A DNA stretch of 64,000 nucleotides from Bryum argenteum. Taxonomy: Eukaryota > Streptophyta > Bryopsida > Bryales > Bryaceae. The notes under the pieces are model-generated. The model was not told the DNA's origin and ran no database searches. It saw only the letters and a list, made by a program, of their open reading frames with translations. How positions within the stretch are numbered: the first letter of the stretch is position 1; each line of letters opens with the position of its first letter. The DNA lies in the NCBI GenBank assembly GCA_037043015.1, contig CM073321.1, positions 26,797,510 through 26,861,509 of the forward strand. The letters are read 5' to 3'. The position numbers were made by a program, and so were the translations under genes. This document shows positions 12,166 through 24,565 of this stretch, piece after piece.

Positions 12166-12419
12166 GTATTGAGCCTCTAGCTATTAAATCGTTCTAATCA
12201 AAGTAATAAAAGGCTGCTATCTACCGCTCTTTATATAGAAAGAAGCGCTCTAACACGGGCAACACAATGACACAATTCTTGACTACTTCTGGCCAGGGAA
12301 AACAACAAAAACAGCAAAGCAAATCGCTCAGAGAGTCAGGAAACACTGGAGAAATGAAATGAAATGTCAGAAACACTTGGGAAAGGGTAGCCATCTGAAA
12401 CACCATAGCGTGGATGGCG

Positions 12420-13121
12420 CTCAAATCAAGAAGATTTCAAACTCAAATTTCAAATAATTTTGAATTTTTGGAGGACTAATTACTAGGCAGGATGAAAAGC
12501 AATGATGAAATGGATGAAAAAATTTGAAATGACGTTTTGGCGGCGCAAGCTTCAGAAAAATTTGGCGGGCCGGCAAGCGGATGCAAGAGCGGGCAAGCCG
12601 ATTGAAAAGCGGGCAAGGCGCAAATCGGCGGGCAGCCGATAGCCATGATTGCAAAAATTCAGGAGGGGGTAAACCTTTCACCCTCCCTCATTTGCTCTCA
12701 TTTGTAATTTGCTCTCCTCTCGTCTCTCAGTTTTGCTCTCTCCTCTCACTTTTGCTCTCTCCTCTCCTCTCTCATTTTCATTTCTCTCTTCCTCTCATTT
12801 GCTACTTGCTCTCTCCTCTCATCTCTCCTTTCTTGCTGTCTTCTCTCTTCTCTCCTTTCTTGCTCTCTCCTCTCTGCTTTCTAGCCTTAGCCGTTACTCT
12901 GCTGGCAACTGATAGTGTTTAGTTTTAGGGTTTAGGGTTTCTAGCAGCAGCTGACAGAAGTTACGTAGCAGCCGACATTCCTTACGCACCAGCCGACAAC
13001 TTTGCGTGAGAGCGGAGGCAGCAGCCGACATTCCTTACACAGCAGCCCACAGCTTTGCGCGGGAGCAGAGGCGATTTACGCACCAGCCAACATCGAGCAC
13101 TCGCCAGCCGATACAGCTCCG
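12420..13121. promoter_or_regulatory. Element A central divergent promoter: CT-rich leader and telo-box
   Basis: It separates the minus-strand DUF7869 gene from the plus-strand ParB-like gene. It contains a polypyrimidine tract (about 12680-12895, CTCTCCTCTC-like) typical of plant core promoters and 5' UTRs. A telomere-like motif TTTTAGGGTTTAGGGTTT lies at 12923-12942, a telo-box-like element known from plant promoters. Palindromes at about 12612 and partial CAGCCGACA words up to 13120 continue into the leader. Confidence 0.7.
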
Positions 13122-13138
13122 ATGGCGTCATCGAAGAG

Positions 13139-13746
13139 GTAAGTCGATTTAGCTCTTGGTGACGTTTCAATTTGTGCCGTTTTGATTGCCGTCGTTTCAT
13201 TTTGAGCTCGTTGTGATCTTCTTGAGCCTCGTGTGTCGGCTGGCAGCCGGTAGCTCCTATGCTGTAGCTCCTTACTTTAGAATGCTTGGTGTATCGGCTG
13301 GCAGCCGATAGCTCCTATGCTGTAGCTTGTTCTCATGGAATGCTTAGTGTATACGCTGGTCGTCGATAGCTCCTATGTTGTAGCTCGTTACCTTAGAATA
13401 CTTAGTGTATCGGCTGGCAGCCGATAGCTTCTATGCTGTCGGCTGGCAGCCGAGAGCTTGCTTATAGCTCGTTTCCTTATTGTGCTTCGTGTATCGGCTG
13501 GCATCCGATAGCTTTCACGTTGTCGGCTAGCAACCAATAGCATGCTATTTGAAATAGGGCATTAGATTATCGCCGTAAATAATGCATGCCAGCAGAGATG
13601 AACCATGCATTCGGACGCCAGCCTTGACCATGGTCGCTATCGGCTGGCAGCCGATACCATAGTTGCTATCGGCTGGGAGCCGATAAGATATGCTTAGTGT
13701 ATCAGCTGGCGTTTACTCATATTCCTCACATGACTTTTTTCTGCAG
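13139..13746 (+). repeat. Intron 1 of the ParB-like gene: A-type palindrome array
   Basis: An intron from GTAAGT (13139) to CTGCAG (13746) containing about ten copies of TATCGGCTGGCAGCCGATA or variants (near 13225, 13292, 13345, 13408, 13438, 13493, 13520, 13637, 13663 and 13700). Several are preceded by the same TGCTTAGTG and followed by AGCTCCTATGCTGTAGCT, so the array arose by tandem duplication of a 60-70-bp unit. The palindromes are better conserved than the spacers. Confidence 0.9.
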
Positions 13747-16742
13747 AAAACCACCAGTTCTAGCTAGACTGCGAGGTGTCGAGCTTGCTCATACGGAAGT
13801 CAAGCATGGAGACATCGTCCCGCGTGCAGTAGGGGCGGCTAATCCAGCGATCGAGCAATGGGGATTATGCTAGAGGGTCCTCCCCAGCCAACGAATTGAG
13901 ATTGCTTGTTCATTCATGCTCAAGGGTAATATGATCCCTGGGTTTGGTAATGTGCTCGAAATTGCGGAGAATGTGGAGCATGTCGACGTTTTGATAAGCC
14001 TTCCACCCCTGAGGGATCCCTCCGCCCCGACCGACTACATTGCCGTATCACTGCCGCGGGAAAAGTGCACTGAGGCGGTTTGCAGAGAGCCGGCGATTCA
14101 GCACGGCATGACCTTCAACGGAACTGCGCCTGCGACCTTGGAGGAGTTCGTGGACGCGTTGTCCGCTATAGATTACGCTTGGTTGGCCGTAAACAATGCA
14201 CTCGATGCAGCGGCGGGTGCAAACCCATCGTCGTCAAAGAGGAAGCCAACTCCTTCGAAGAAGAAGCGACCTGCAGCAGAGATGATTGATCTTGGTGATG
14301 ACGACGATGACTACGTCCAGGGATCACAAAATCCCAGCAAGCCCAAGAGACGGGCAAAGTCGTCTAAGGATGTCATCAAGTATTCACTAGACGAGGCCCT
14401 GAGTAAGGGCAACCAAATGACATCGAAGATGAAGGACGTCAAGATCGACGCCCATTTACAAGGCATTGGAGACTGGTCTTGGTTACCTGTTCCCCTACAA
14501 GAAGCGGAGGCTGCCGGGGGTTATTCCTAGCGAAAAGCTGCACATCGCTCCGGACGAGCTCTAGTACAGACGCATCGCGAAAGAACGTCTGGGCCAGGTA
14601 TTATATTTTTCTCACCTTCTCTTATGAGGTACTGCTTTATGTATCGGCTGGCAGCCGATACATCTGCTGTTCATCTATTGTTCATGATTGTTCATGTATT
14701 CTGTGTTCTTCGCACGTGAAGGCCATTTACAAGAGCTACGGGGCGATTCGGAAGAAGCCTGAGATCCATGGAATTCCGCTGAAACGGGAGCCACTTGCCA
14801 CCGATAGCGGGATGATGGCTGTCATAGATTCGATGCTAGGGGAGTTGGATATGTGGAAGGTTAACGACACAGACCCCGACACCGCCCTGAAAATTCCGTG
14901 GTGGCAGCATCCTACTGTCCACTGGTGTATCATCGGTGGTCAGCATACAGTGACAGCCTGCCGCGAGTTGGCGGATGAGTACCCCGAAGGATCGGAAGCC
15001 AAGAAGGAGCTTCTCGAATTCAAGATTATCCCAGTGTTTTCGAGGGACCCCACCAATCTTGTGAGGGTATCAAACGACCTGAACCTGAATATCGCAGAGA
15101 AGGTTGCCAAGGAGTCCTTTCGATCATGCGCGGAGCTCGACAGGGCAGCATGGAAGCGACTCGGGTGCCCTGAGCCACATAAGGGAGGCGGGAAGCCGTC
15201 ACCGGCCTTCGAGGTAATGTTGCCCTCTGCCATTCTTATCAGCCGGCAGCTGACACATTGCATCTATCTCCACCTATCGACTGCCAGCCGACAGTCCTTC
15301 TGCTTGCCTTCATTCATTTAAATATGTTTTATTGTTCTTCAGGCTGCAAAGGCGCAAGTCATGGCGCACTTTGTGAACGAGAAGGTGTCTTCCAAGCTCC
15401 CCTTGGTATTCGTCGGTGACAAGGCCTGGAATACGTGGATCAAAGTCTTCAATGCCTGGAAAGTAGGTGAGCTCATTGGGGACGACGGCAAGGAGCCAGG
15501 ACTGATCAAGCGGTCTCCAATCTCCAACATCACGAAGACTGACCTTGTCCCCACAGTGGGTCTCCGTGACTACAACCTTGAAGAGCTTGCAGCGGAGGTC
15601 ATTGCGAATTGCGTCTGCATCAAGTCTAACAGCAAGACGAAGGACAGACTTACACTGCCGGACTGGTGCCGCGACAAGAAGCTCGACCGGGTCATAATGA
15701 ACGAACTTATGTATCAGCTCAAGAGGTATCCGCTTCCTTGCAAGGATGCGAACTGGTCGCCATACCAAGATGTTGAGTGGGACAAGTTGGCGAAGGAGCA
15801 CTATTTCACCGCGAGTGTCGTGCGCAACATCTCGACCGACCTGAAGAAATACACGGACGGGAATAAGTGGCTAAATGGTCGCGCGAGCGCAATGAATCCA
15901 ACGACGGACAAGTCGAAGAACGGGGTTGCGCCGCCCATATTCAGCACTATCCTGCAGACATATTCTCCGGTCCAGGTCACGACGGAGGAGGTTGATGTCG
16001 AGAAGGCGTATTTCGAGTGTAAATTTGCGGACACAGTTGCTGATGTCGTGCAGGAGATCGACGCAGCTGTTGGCCATGCCGGCATTGAGAAGGACCCACT
16101 CCTTGTTGTCTACTTCGGGTACAGTGTTGGCGGAGTCTCGGTCCCAACGAGTAGAGCGGATCTTCGTGCGCTCGCGGATCGTTCAAAGGTTCCACTTACG
16201 GATGAAGACCTCGCCTTGGACGATGACAACGTGACTCCAACTTGGCTGCTTTACCCAATCCCGATGTTGTTTATAACGAGCGCGAAGCAACGGGATCTTC
16301 TTTCCGCTGTCTGGACAACCGAAGATACTGAATGGTATGTTCAGACGGTGTATTACAAGCGGTGTCTTCGGGGGGGTTTCAAGAAGACGGTGAGGGAATC
16401 TTCGCCGCTTGTTACGCTCAACATGACGTACCCAAAGGTACGCGGGGATGATGATCGGTGGACGACATTCAGGAAGTACACTTGGATCGTTAAGCCAGTC
16501 GAGTGGTTCCAGGCTTCTCCTGAAGGTGCTGTCGATTGGAATGGGGGATTCTGCGGTGTCGACCATGAGACGCTCGAGAAGTTCCTCAAGCCTACTCTCA
16601 CAGCGAAGAAGGTCACCGTCATCAACGTTTGGGGTGGCGGAAACGTCACCGAGCTTGGATTGGTAAGGCATCCTCTCCTTTACTTTGTATCGGCTGCCAG
16701 CCGACACCTTGTTATATTGGTTTAGTCTCCCTTATTCGTTAT

Positions 16743-16767
16743 AACCCCATATTCTTTATATTGGGAA
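16743..16767 (+). repeat. Element B left TIR
   Basis: 25 bp starting AACCCCATATTC, inverted against 34810-34834 with four mismatches. Preceded by TTAT. Confidence 0.85.
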
Positions 16768-17108
16768 ATATGTATGACTTTGGGAGATTTAAAAGTAGAA
16801 AATCATCTAAAATATCGATCAATGTTAAGCGTAAAGTACTAGATCTTGCATCAAACATGATATGATTATATGCAAATAAAGACATTGCTCTGACGAAAGG
16901 ATGGGAATAAAAGAATATTCCATTTATTTGCTTGTAAATATCAATCATAATTCACAAAATATGTCATACAAGAGTGATGACTATCAAATCTGTACATAAT
17001 TACTTCTGTAGCTACTAGATGTAACTACTACGGAGTTCCACCATAAGCGACAATACGAGATTGGATGAATGCTCGTTGACGTCGACGTGTCCAGCTAGAA
17101 TCATTGTC

Positions 17109-17815
17109 TTACATCAATGGACTATCAAGAAGGCGTTGCAGTCTTTCGCGACGCCGGTCCTCAATGCTTGACTTAGGTAGCGAGTGGCGGTGGTTTTCTG
17201 ACAAAGGCTTCATTGCTCCTTGTTTAGTTGACTTTGAAGGACATGCTTTTGGAGTCCCCAAAACACGATCCTGAACAAAATAAAACAACAACATTTCTTA
17301 AAAGTGAACAAGCGAATGGATACATACGCGCAATAGGTAGCACATGAGTCCAATGTCTAAGAATTGTTTAATGAATTAGAGTGTACAGCAGAAGATCTAC
17401 AAATAGTTATTCGTTCATGCAAACACTTAACTCAATGCCTAAAATGGACGCTCTCGAGTAACTTCTCAAGGGATGAAGAAACAAACCTTCACAAAAACCT
17501 CTTCAGAAATATCCACGTCAATGTCGTATAACATACGCTTCGTAGGCGTACATGTAATTTGATGAGGAGAACCAATATGATTTAGCGTTGGAGGCGACAC
17601 GGGGGAAGCGGATTGCACATTCGGAGGTGATGCCTTAGTGACAGGGCTGTTAACTACTCCATCTTCTACCGCCATTGTTGAAAAATCCATGGTAGATTGA
17701 GCCGTTTCGGCAAGCTGCAATAATCGTCCTCTACTCCGAAGTGAAGGCCCGAAATCCGCAGCATTCATCAAAGAATCTACAGAAGCACGACAATCACCCT
17801 GCGTAATCTATTTCA
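17109..17815 (-). CDS. Element B unrecognised gene or 3' exons (two exons)
   Basis: Exon 17812-about 17484 opens after an acceptor (ATTACGCAG) and encodes GDCRASVDSLMNAADFGPS... through DIDVDISEEVFVK, then donor GTTTGT. The next exon, from about 17278 after TTTTGTTCAG, encodes DRVLGTPKACPSKS and ends RLQRLLDSPLM at TAA-like stop 17111-17109. The sequence is Ser/Pro/Thr-rich with a basic RRRERLQR end and no domain I know. It could be 3' exons of the HAD-like gene upstream (minus strand), although a stop at 18044-18042 separates them, or a separate small gene. The first bases after the acceptor (GGTGAYTGT) resemble the start of the second HAD-like gene of element A. Confidence 0.45.
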
Positions 17816-18041
17816 ACAATATGCCAAACAAATCATCACTTATCCAGAGTACATAAAGTTCATGCAAGACATTACTTTAAGCAAAACTAAAGATCACATT
17901 CTCTTCATATTCACAAAATGAAAATTTACTAACATATGAAAAGTCCTACAAATCTACTACAAGAGCTTCACAATCTAAGTTACGATTAAAATTAAACCAA
18001 AGGGACCAGAACTACCCGAGAATAGAAAACAAAATAATTTT

Positions 18042-19171
18042 TCATTCTATTAAGGCATTTTGTATTTCATTATACAGATCTAATGATGCACGATCATCAT
18101 ATAACATGGCACGTCCAAATTGAAACGATGCCCGAAACTTGCTAAGGGGACCGTCAAACTCATGGAGCTCTAACAAATACGGCAAAACCTCATCTAATAG
18201 AATCCTCTTGTACCCTATTGTCTTTGTGAGACCAAGATGGTAGTAAAAGAACATTTTCCCGCTGATTAAGCACGTGCTTAACCGGACTATCATCTATGAT
18301 GAGCGTATTAGCCTCTGTATAAAAACCATTAAAGCTGTTGAAGAGATGAGCTGACAAGGTCTTAAGGAAGATAGACTTTTGAGTTCCCGGTTCCTTCATG
18401 AACAATGGTCGGCTCCCACCAGATTTCAAGGGAATCATGCCATAGTCTTCTTGACCAAGAATTCGTAGTGGCCTTATAGGGTTTATAGGACCAAAGAGAA
18501 AATCACAAATGGTTTCTGTGGTCGTTCTCATAATCGAACTCCAAATCGTGATGGTAGCAAACGATGCCATTCGAGAGAGGAAGTCCTTACAGTTGGGCCT
18601 CACCCATACAAGCTTCTTCCCCACCTCGGTTGGCAACGTGGCCGAGTGAACACGGAAGTCACGGTTTCTGTATCCTTTAGCTTCCCAAAATGGGGTACAA
18701 TTGCAGAGGATACCATTGAGGTCGAGAACAATATTTAACCAAGTACCGGAGGATTTCCTTGGAACCCGACCTCTGCCTTTTATAGAAATTAAATCATTGA
18801 CCGATGCTTCGTTGACCTGAAATGAAAACTGCGCACCACGACAAAATTACTGGAGAGCTTTTGTCACTGGTGCGATGAATTCAAGGTCAGAATTATGTAA
18901 TACATAGCAACAACGGCAAGGGTGAGAGCAGAGAGTGTGGAACTGAAAATACCTGATTATCATAATTGCTCTCGTCTAAGTCAACTTGGATACCCATTGA
19001 CCCGAGTGACTGCTCAGTGCAATCTATCTCATCACGGACAGCAACAACATTCTGTGTATGTGAGACATCATGCATTTTAAGTGTGCCCTCTACCGATGGA
19101 ACCCGCTCATGGCAATAACATTCAAGCGTGACATCATCCATGACTGGAACATCGATTGCTTCGTCATCCAA
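18042..19171 (-). pseudogene. Element B HAD-fold FCP1/NIF-like gene
   Basis: An exon at 19171-about 18952 (MDDEAIDVPVMDD..., acidic) ends at GTATTT. The next exon starts after TTCATTTCAG near 18818 and carries a NLI-interacting-factor/FCP1-type HAD domain: motif I is VLDLNGILC, where the family has DxDGTL, followed by VWVRPNCKDFL, ITIWSS and LIIDDSPVKHVLN. The second Asp of motif I, the acid/base in true phosphatases, is Asn. A frame change near 18232 separates this from the C-terminal YKRILLDEVLPYLLEL segment, which corresponds to YFQRILQPLLYKLY in the A copy. So the copy is probably broken, and the family may be catalytically altered. Confidence 0.65.
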
Positions 19172-19281
19172 ATTAACATATAGCAGCGCAATACAAATTC
19201 ATGGTATCAGGTAACAATAAGATAGAGGAAATAGAATATGGGAGCCAACAAGAAGCAGATATGAATAAGGGCAACACTTTA

Positions 19282-21930
19282 GCTCAAGTCGAGCTAAACT
19301 GCAAAATAGTAAAGGCCTATATTAATGACAAAAAAATGTCTCAGAGTTTCATACAAAATTTCACATGTACATGTGTTTTCCGGCATTTACAGCTTAAATA
19401 CTATACATTGGATCCAAAATCTAAGTTTAAGGAGGACCTGTAGATTCTTCTTCCGTGTCTCCCTCAGGATGTAATTCAGGCGTAGGAGAGGAAGGCGTAG
19501 GCACGGAAGGCTCGGTAGTTGGAGGCGGCAAGGACGTGAGTGGTTGCAGAGAAGTAGGATCAGCATGTATAGCAGTAGTGATTGCCATTGTCTGCACCAA
19601 AGTTAATGCGTTGCCGGCAGTAAAACTCTGCATCATCTCCATCATCCTGTCATGGCGTTCCTGGTCCCTCTTATCGCATTCCTCCTGCGCAATTTGCTGC
19701 TGCGCAAGGAACTCTTCCAACTTCCTCCGGTGTGTCGTCTCCTCCTCAAACTTCCGCTCTAGTGCTGCCAATACGTTACTCTCCTCAGCCTTTTGAACCT
19801 ACTTGAGGGTGAGTCCTTCGACAGGAGATTACGTTTCCGCTTTGCAATCCCTCTGCCTCCTCCTTGCCCAGGAGCGGTACGCGACTCCTGCGGTGTCTGC
19901 GGAGTCGTGTCAATTTCCATGTCTTACTCTTCGTCATCTCCACCGGAACCAAGGCTGTAAGTGCTGCCTTCACCGTGAAGTTGCCTTCCGCTTGACCCAG
20001 AGTCCTCCCGGTCGGGGACGTCCGCCTCATCGTCGAGGGCCTCGTCATCCAAAGACGCAACAGCTTTGCGCTTGCCTTTCAAGAGCATGGCCCCAACCTC
20101 CGGGAAATCGACTTTGTCGACGAAATAGCCGTTCACGGAGAAGTTAGTGGGATCTAGAGTAAGCCCTTCGTAGTACGCTTGGTCGATGTCCTCTCTATTT
20201 TCGGCATCGAATATGGCGTAGGCATCGAGAGACAACATCTACAAGAAAAACAGTGCAGCTTAGAAAACGGAAATCATCTGTAATTAAAGCGGACATGATT
20301 TGAAAACAAGTTTGACAATTTAGCTCGAGTCGAGCTAAACTGTAGGGATTCCTATGCGAGCACATAGAGTCAAGCTAAACTGTAGCGAAGCTTACCACGC
20401 TTGCGCAGACTGCTTTCCCGCCGGCGTAGACAAGAAAAATGTTCTCCTGCTCCTGACAGAAAAGCTGGATGACCTGCAAATAAAAATTCATCCTTAACTC
20501 GATCGGGTACATGTGATACCGAGACACGTTGTACTTCCACGGCTTCTCGTAAAGCGCGTGCTTTGGAGCGCGATACTTGGCCTGTGGCATACGCGCGAGG
20601 TTCACGTTTCCCCTGATCATGAAGAGAAGACGCACAGGCTCTGAGGCTTGCTTTGCTTTCGCGTTTTATCCAGCGAGCCGTTCGTGCGGGGATGGATAGT
20701 ACATCGACGAAATCAGCTTATAATTCAACCCTGGGAAGAATGCAGGATTTGTCGCGAACGCCTCAACTTGCGCGTATTCACTGTCACCCCCGCAAATAAA
20801 TAACCAGCAGGGTACATCTGTCAGAGCTGGCTTGTTCTGGGACGATAAGATCGCCATGAACATTTCAAAGAATGGGTGGTCAGGCGAGGAATCAGCGGAG
20901 GAACTACAACTACCCGGAACCAATCTGAAGTCGATGATTCCGACGTTCATCTCAGGTGCAAGTTCCGGCCATTTGTTTTCGAGCCAATCTTTCAGCCTTT
21001 GTGGTGTTTTGCGCTCAAAGGAACGGAATATAAGACTACCAAGAGGGCCAGTAAACGTTTCGCGCTTTTCCAGAAACACCTCGAAGAACCTCTTTGCGTA
21101 GGGAGAGAGATCTTCGCAGCTGGTATTCCTGTGCAAGGTTTACCTCTGATCTGCGTAGTACTTATCAGGAATTCCCCATTCCAAAAGTGCGCGCTTCGAG
21201 GCCTTCGTGACGTGGTAGTCTTTCTTGAACTTCTTCCACGCATCCACGTCAAACTCGTTGTTCTTGAAGATTCCGAGTTGGGGTCTAATCTTGTGGATCT
21301 GAAGCTGGGCGATCGCCTTACGCTTCAACCATTCAACGTACTCCTTTACGGAGTAGCAATCTTCAAGAAGGGTTACTCGTTGTTTGAGAGTAACCTTCGG
21401 GTATTCCAGTTTCCGTGACAAACCTGACCTATTCAACATATGTGAACAGAGTTTCCTATGGTCCGACTCAGAAAAGTTACCGAGGTTCTTAAAAAATTCC
21501 CTCGACAGGATTTGATCGTTATCTGGTTTGAACCCTGGCTTGTCACACAGCTGCCTCAAGGAGTAGGGGTCAATAAGGGTCCCCTGGGCCACACTTCCAA
21601 TCAACTCTGCCCACAGGTTCAAGAGATCTTCAGGGAAGGTGATGATCTTAAGCCATTCGTTAGAGACAAGACCTTGTTCTTCACCTCTACTTGGGCCTTG
21701 GCAACATCAATCATGGCGAACCTATGTCGAATGATGTCCACAAATTTCTGCAATGCCACAACTAATGTAAGATGTCAGAGTGTAAGAGAGTGGTAACTTT
21801 AGCTCGAGTCCAGCTAAAGTGTGCATCCAAAATTCAGCAGTTGTAAAGATGTTGGGTTTATTAAGCAACAGCGACAGTTTAGCTCGAGTTGAGCTAAACC
21901 TCAATGGCAGTTTAGCTTGACTCGAGCTAA
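19282..21930. repeat. Dispersed B-type palindromes in introns of the ParB-like gene
   Basis: Copies near 19282, 20318, 20363 (half), 21798, 21874 and 21906, all in segments between predicted exons. Core TTAGCTCGAGTCGAGCTAA with CAG/CTG at the ends. Confidence 0.85.
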
Positions 21931-24565
21931 ACTGCTACGGGGAACTATTTGCTATGATAGAAGGTAGAGATGTGATGCGACATGAGGTAATACTTACGTC
22001 AAAATTTGCGAATTGTGACACAACTCGCTTTGTTTGCACACGTCTGTCCGCCACCCCAGCTGCTGTATGTCTGTCTGGGGGGCGCCCGTAGTTCTCCCAC
22101 ACAGTGCGGGCGGCAAGGATGTTCGATGCCCATGTCGGCTTAAATGGAGTGAAGTGGTTCACTCTGTTATAAAACGCCGATATCTTGCGGAGCTTGGCTT
22201 CATCCTTTGTCCAAACTACGAAAGCTGACCATACCCGGAAGTCTTTGCGAATTATTTCTTGGACTTTGGACTCAAGCATCTGCTTTGAGGCGGCAACACT
22301 GTGTTGGCCGTTGATGATCCAAAACTCGCAGTCCTGCATATCTTCCAGGCCGTTTGGCTTCACATCCAATTTTGGCATGACGCAGAGCGTTTGCTTCTGG
22401 GACCCGTCGCGCATATTCATGAGTAAATTCATCAAGTCGGTCTTGCCCTTCTTCTCGAATGCCCGAATGGTCCATTGGGAGGGGACTCGATCATCCTCAT
22501 TGTGTCGACCTCTATCTTCGTGTCAGGTTTAGGAAAGACGAAACAGTCCTGACAGTCCGTGAAGAACTTCTGATAGATTAGGTTGACGTTCTCGAAGTCG
22601 ATTTCCTCCACGGTATTAACGTTCTCTGGAATGCATTGAATAGCATCGTTTAAAGCGGTTAAAGCATCCTCTTCGGGGATGAGCATGCTCTTTTTCTTCT
22701 TCGCCTCGGCTGACTTCTTTACAAGAGCTTCTCTCCTCATTACAGGCGAGTCAGTAGTCGTGGTGGTTGTTGGGGTAGGCCTTGTAGCACGTTGCGGGCG
22801 TTTTGGGGTCCTGCTCTATACGCCGCTCCCCGTTGCAGTCAGCCCAGAACCCTCCAGTGGAGCTTTTCCTTTGAGGTGTATAGTCTTCGCCATAATGTCA
22901 GCGTGCGTCAGAGTAGAGACTACAAATCGCAGTTTGATCGCGAGTTGCTTGGCCTTGAGATCTCCCCCTTGTTTGGTTTGCCATGCTTTAGTAAGCATAT
23001 CCTGTTTCAATGTGGTTTTTATTTCATCAAAACTGGACGGCTCCAAACTCTCCACCAACGGGCCCAAGTCAAAACAAGTCTGCTTGATATCGATCAGTAT
23101 GGTGTAGTTGTAAGCTTGCTCCTTGTCCTTCTCCTTGAAGGTTGTTAATGTATCTATGATTTCCTTCTCCGTTTTGTGGTCGAAGTCAGTGAGCTTGGAG
23201 TCAAAGTCAATGCACATGGGATCTTCTACATTTCCTTCGTAGGTCACGACGAGGGTGAGGAATGATGTCCAGGGAATCCATCTCGCAGACCAGGATACAA
23301 CTTTGGATGGGTCCTTGAATTCCCAGCAGTCCAACTGCTTTGTGTCGTCGCCATCGTCCTCTTCAATATCCGATGGCCTAAGCTTGAAGAAGTGTTGGAG
23401 CGCCTCCTGAACTCTTGCCTTCTCCTGACTGTGATGCGAGAGTGTGTTGACTGATGCTAACGGTTTGGATATACATGAAGCTTATTTTATCCTTCCTAGT
23501 ACTACTTGCAGTTTAGCTCGAGTCGAGCTAAACTGCAGCCTAGCGGTTTCTTAGCAGACTAAATCGACCGAGCTAAATTTGACGATTCAAGCTACCACGG
23601 TATCTATACGTCATATAGTAAGTCAGTTTATTATAGCCTTAACCTTCAATCTTTAACTGCGTCGTAACTAAGTATTTGTTGTTAACTTGTTCGTTACACC
23701 TAACGTAACATCTACAGTTTAGCTCGAGTCGAGCTAAACTGTTGAGACATGTGTCAACTACAGTTTAGGTCGAGTCGAGCTAAACTGTAGACTGATCTAT
23801 GTTGTCTTCGTTGTTTTCTTAGTCAAGTTTCTTGTTAGTGTAACGTTATTTCGGTAAGCTAAAGACCTACACCCTTAACCTTGAACTACGTCGTAAAGAT
23901 GGTTTCATTTTGACATGGGCAGCAGTTTAGCTCGACTCGAGCCAAACTGTAAAGGCTCATGCCGGCTACAGTTTAGCTCGAGTCGAGCTAAACTGAAGAG
24001 TTACGTGCTGACTACAGTTTAGCTCGACTCGAGCTAAACTGAAGAGTTACGTGCTGACTACAGTTTAGCTCAACTCGAGCTAAACTGTAGAGACTTTCCT
24101 CAACTACAGTTTAGCTCGATTTGAGCTAAACTGTAGAGGCATTTGTCCACTACAGTTTAGCTCGACTCGAGCTAAATTGTAGATACATCTGTTAACTATA
24201 ATTTAGCTTGAGTTGAGCTAAATTGTAGACCGGTCTATGTAGGCCTTCTTGTTTTGTTAGTGAAGTTTTTACTAAATTAGAGTAATACTACATCTCGTAG
24301 GCCATACCTTACACCCTAAACCATTAACTGCGTCGTAAGTTAGACTTCGTTTTGACAATTGCAGCAGTTTAGCTCGACTCGAGCTAAACTGTAGCCGCTT
24401 CTATTTAGGGGCATATTATTCTAAGGGCTGTTAACTGCAGAGAGGACCCAACTATCTGCATGCGATTTAGTGGGTTTTTGTTGATGAGGATTATCACCTG
24501 TATGCCATTGTTTTTCTATACTCGGGGATGGACTTCTGTGATGCACTGTGCTTGGGCTTGACCTG
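19427..24565 (-). pseudogene. Element B ParB/Srx-like gene
   Basis: Exons read right to left: a candidate near 24565-24507; 23447 (after TTAGCATCAG) to about 22435, through KKSAEAKKKKS; then, after a frame change near 22480, WIINGQHSVAASKQM (around 22290-22319) and WASNILAARTVWENYGRPP, to donor GTAAGT near 21998; 21750-20666 (KFVDIIRHRFAM ... SPHERLAG, broken by frame changes near 21640 and stops at 21140 and 20666); 20635-20390, ending NIFLVYAGGKAV at a donor, matching VINVWGGGNVTEL before the donor in A; 20238-19785; and a coiled-coil C-terminus ALERKFEEETTHRRKLEEF to 19427. Introns hold B-type palindromes. It aligns with the A gene in order and splice positions. Several frameshifts indicate a pseudogene. 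Confidence 0.65.
23505..24400. repeat. B-type palindrome array, 5' intron of the ParB-like gene
   Basis: About eleven copies (23510, 23713, 23761, 23931, 23969, 24015, 24060, 24104, 24151, 24196, 24365), many 45 bp apart. Each is a near-perfect palindrome of 21-27 bp with TTTAG and CTAAA arms, and the centre alternates between TCGAGTCGA and TCGACTCGA. It occupies the same relative position as the intron 1 array in element A. Confidence 0.92.

Noticed and set aside
23505-24400. CRISPR-like array (regular 45-bp spaced repeats)
   Set aside because: The repeats are palindromes with variable spacers partly copied from each other, the genome is a plant nuclear one, and no cas genes exist. Local tandem duplication explains the regularity.
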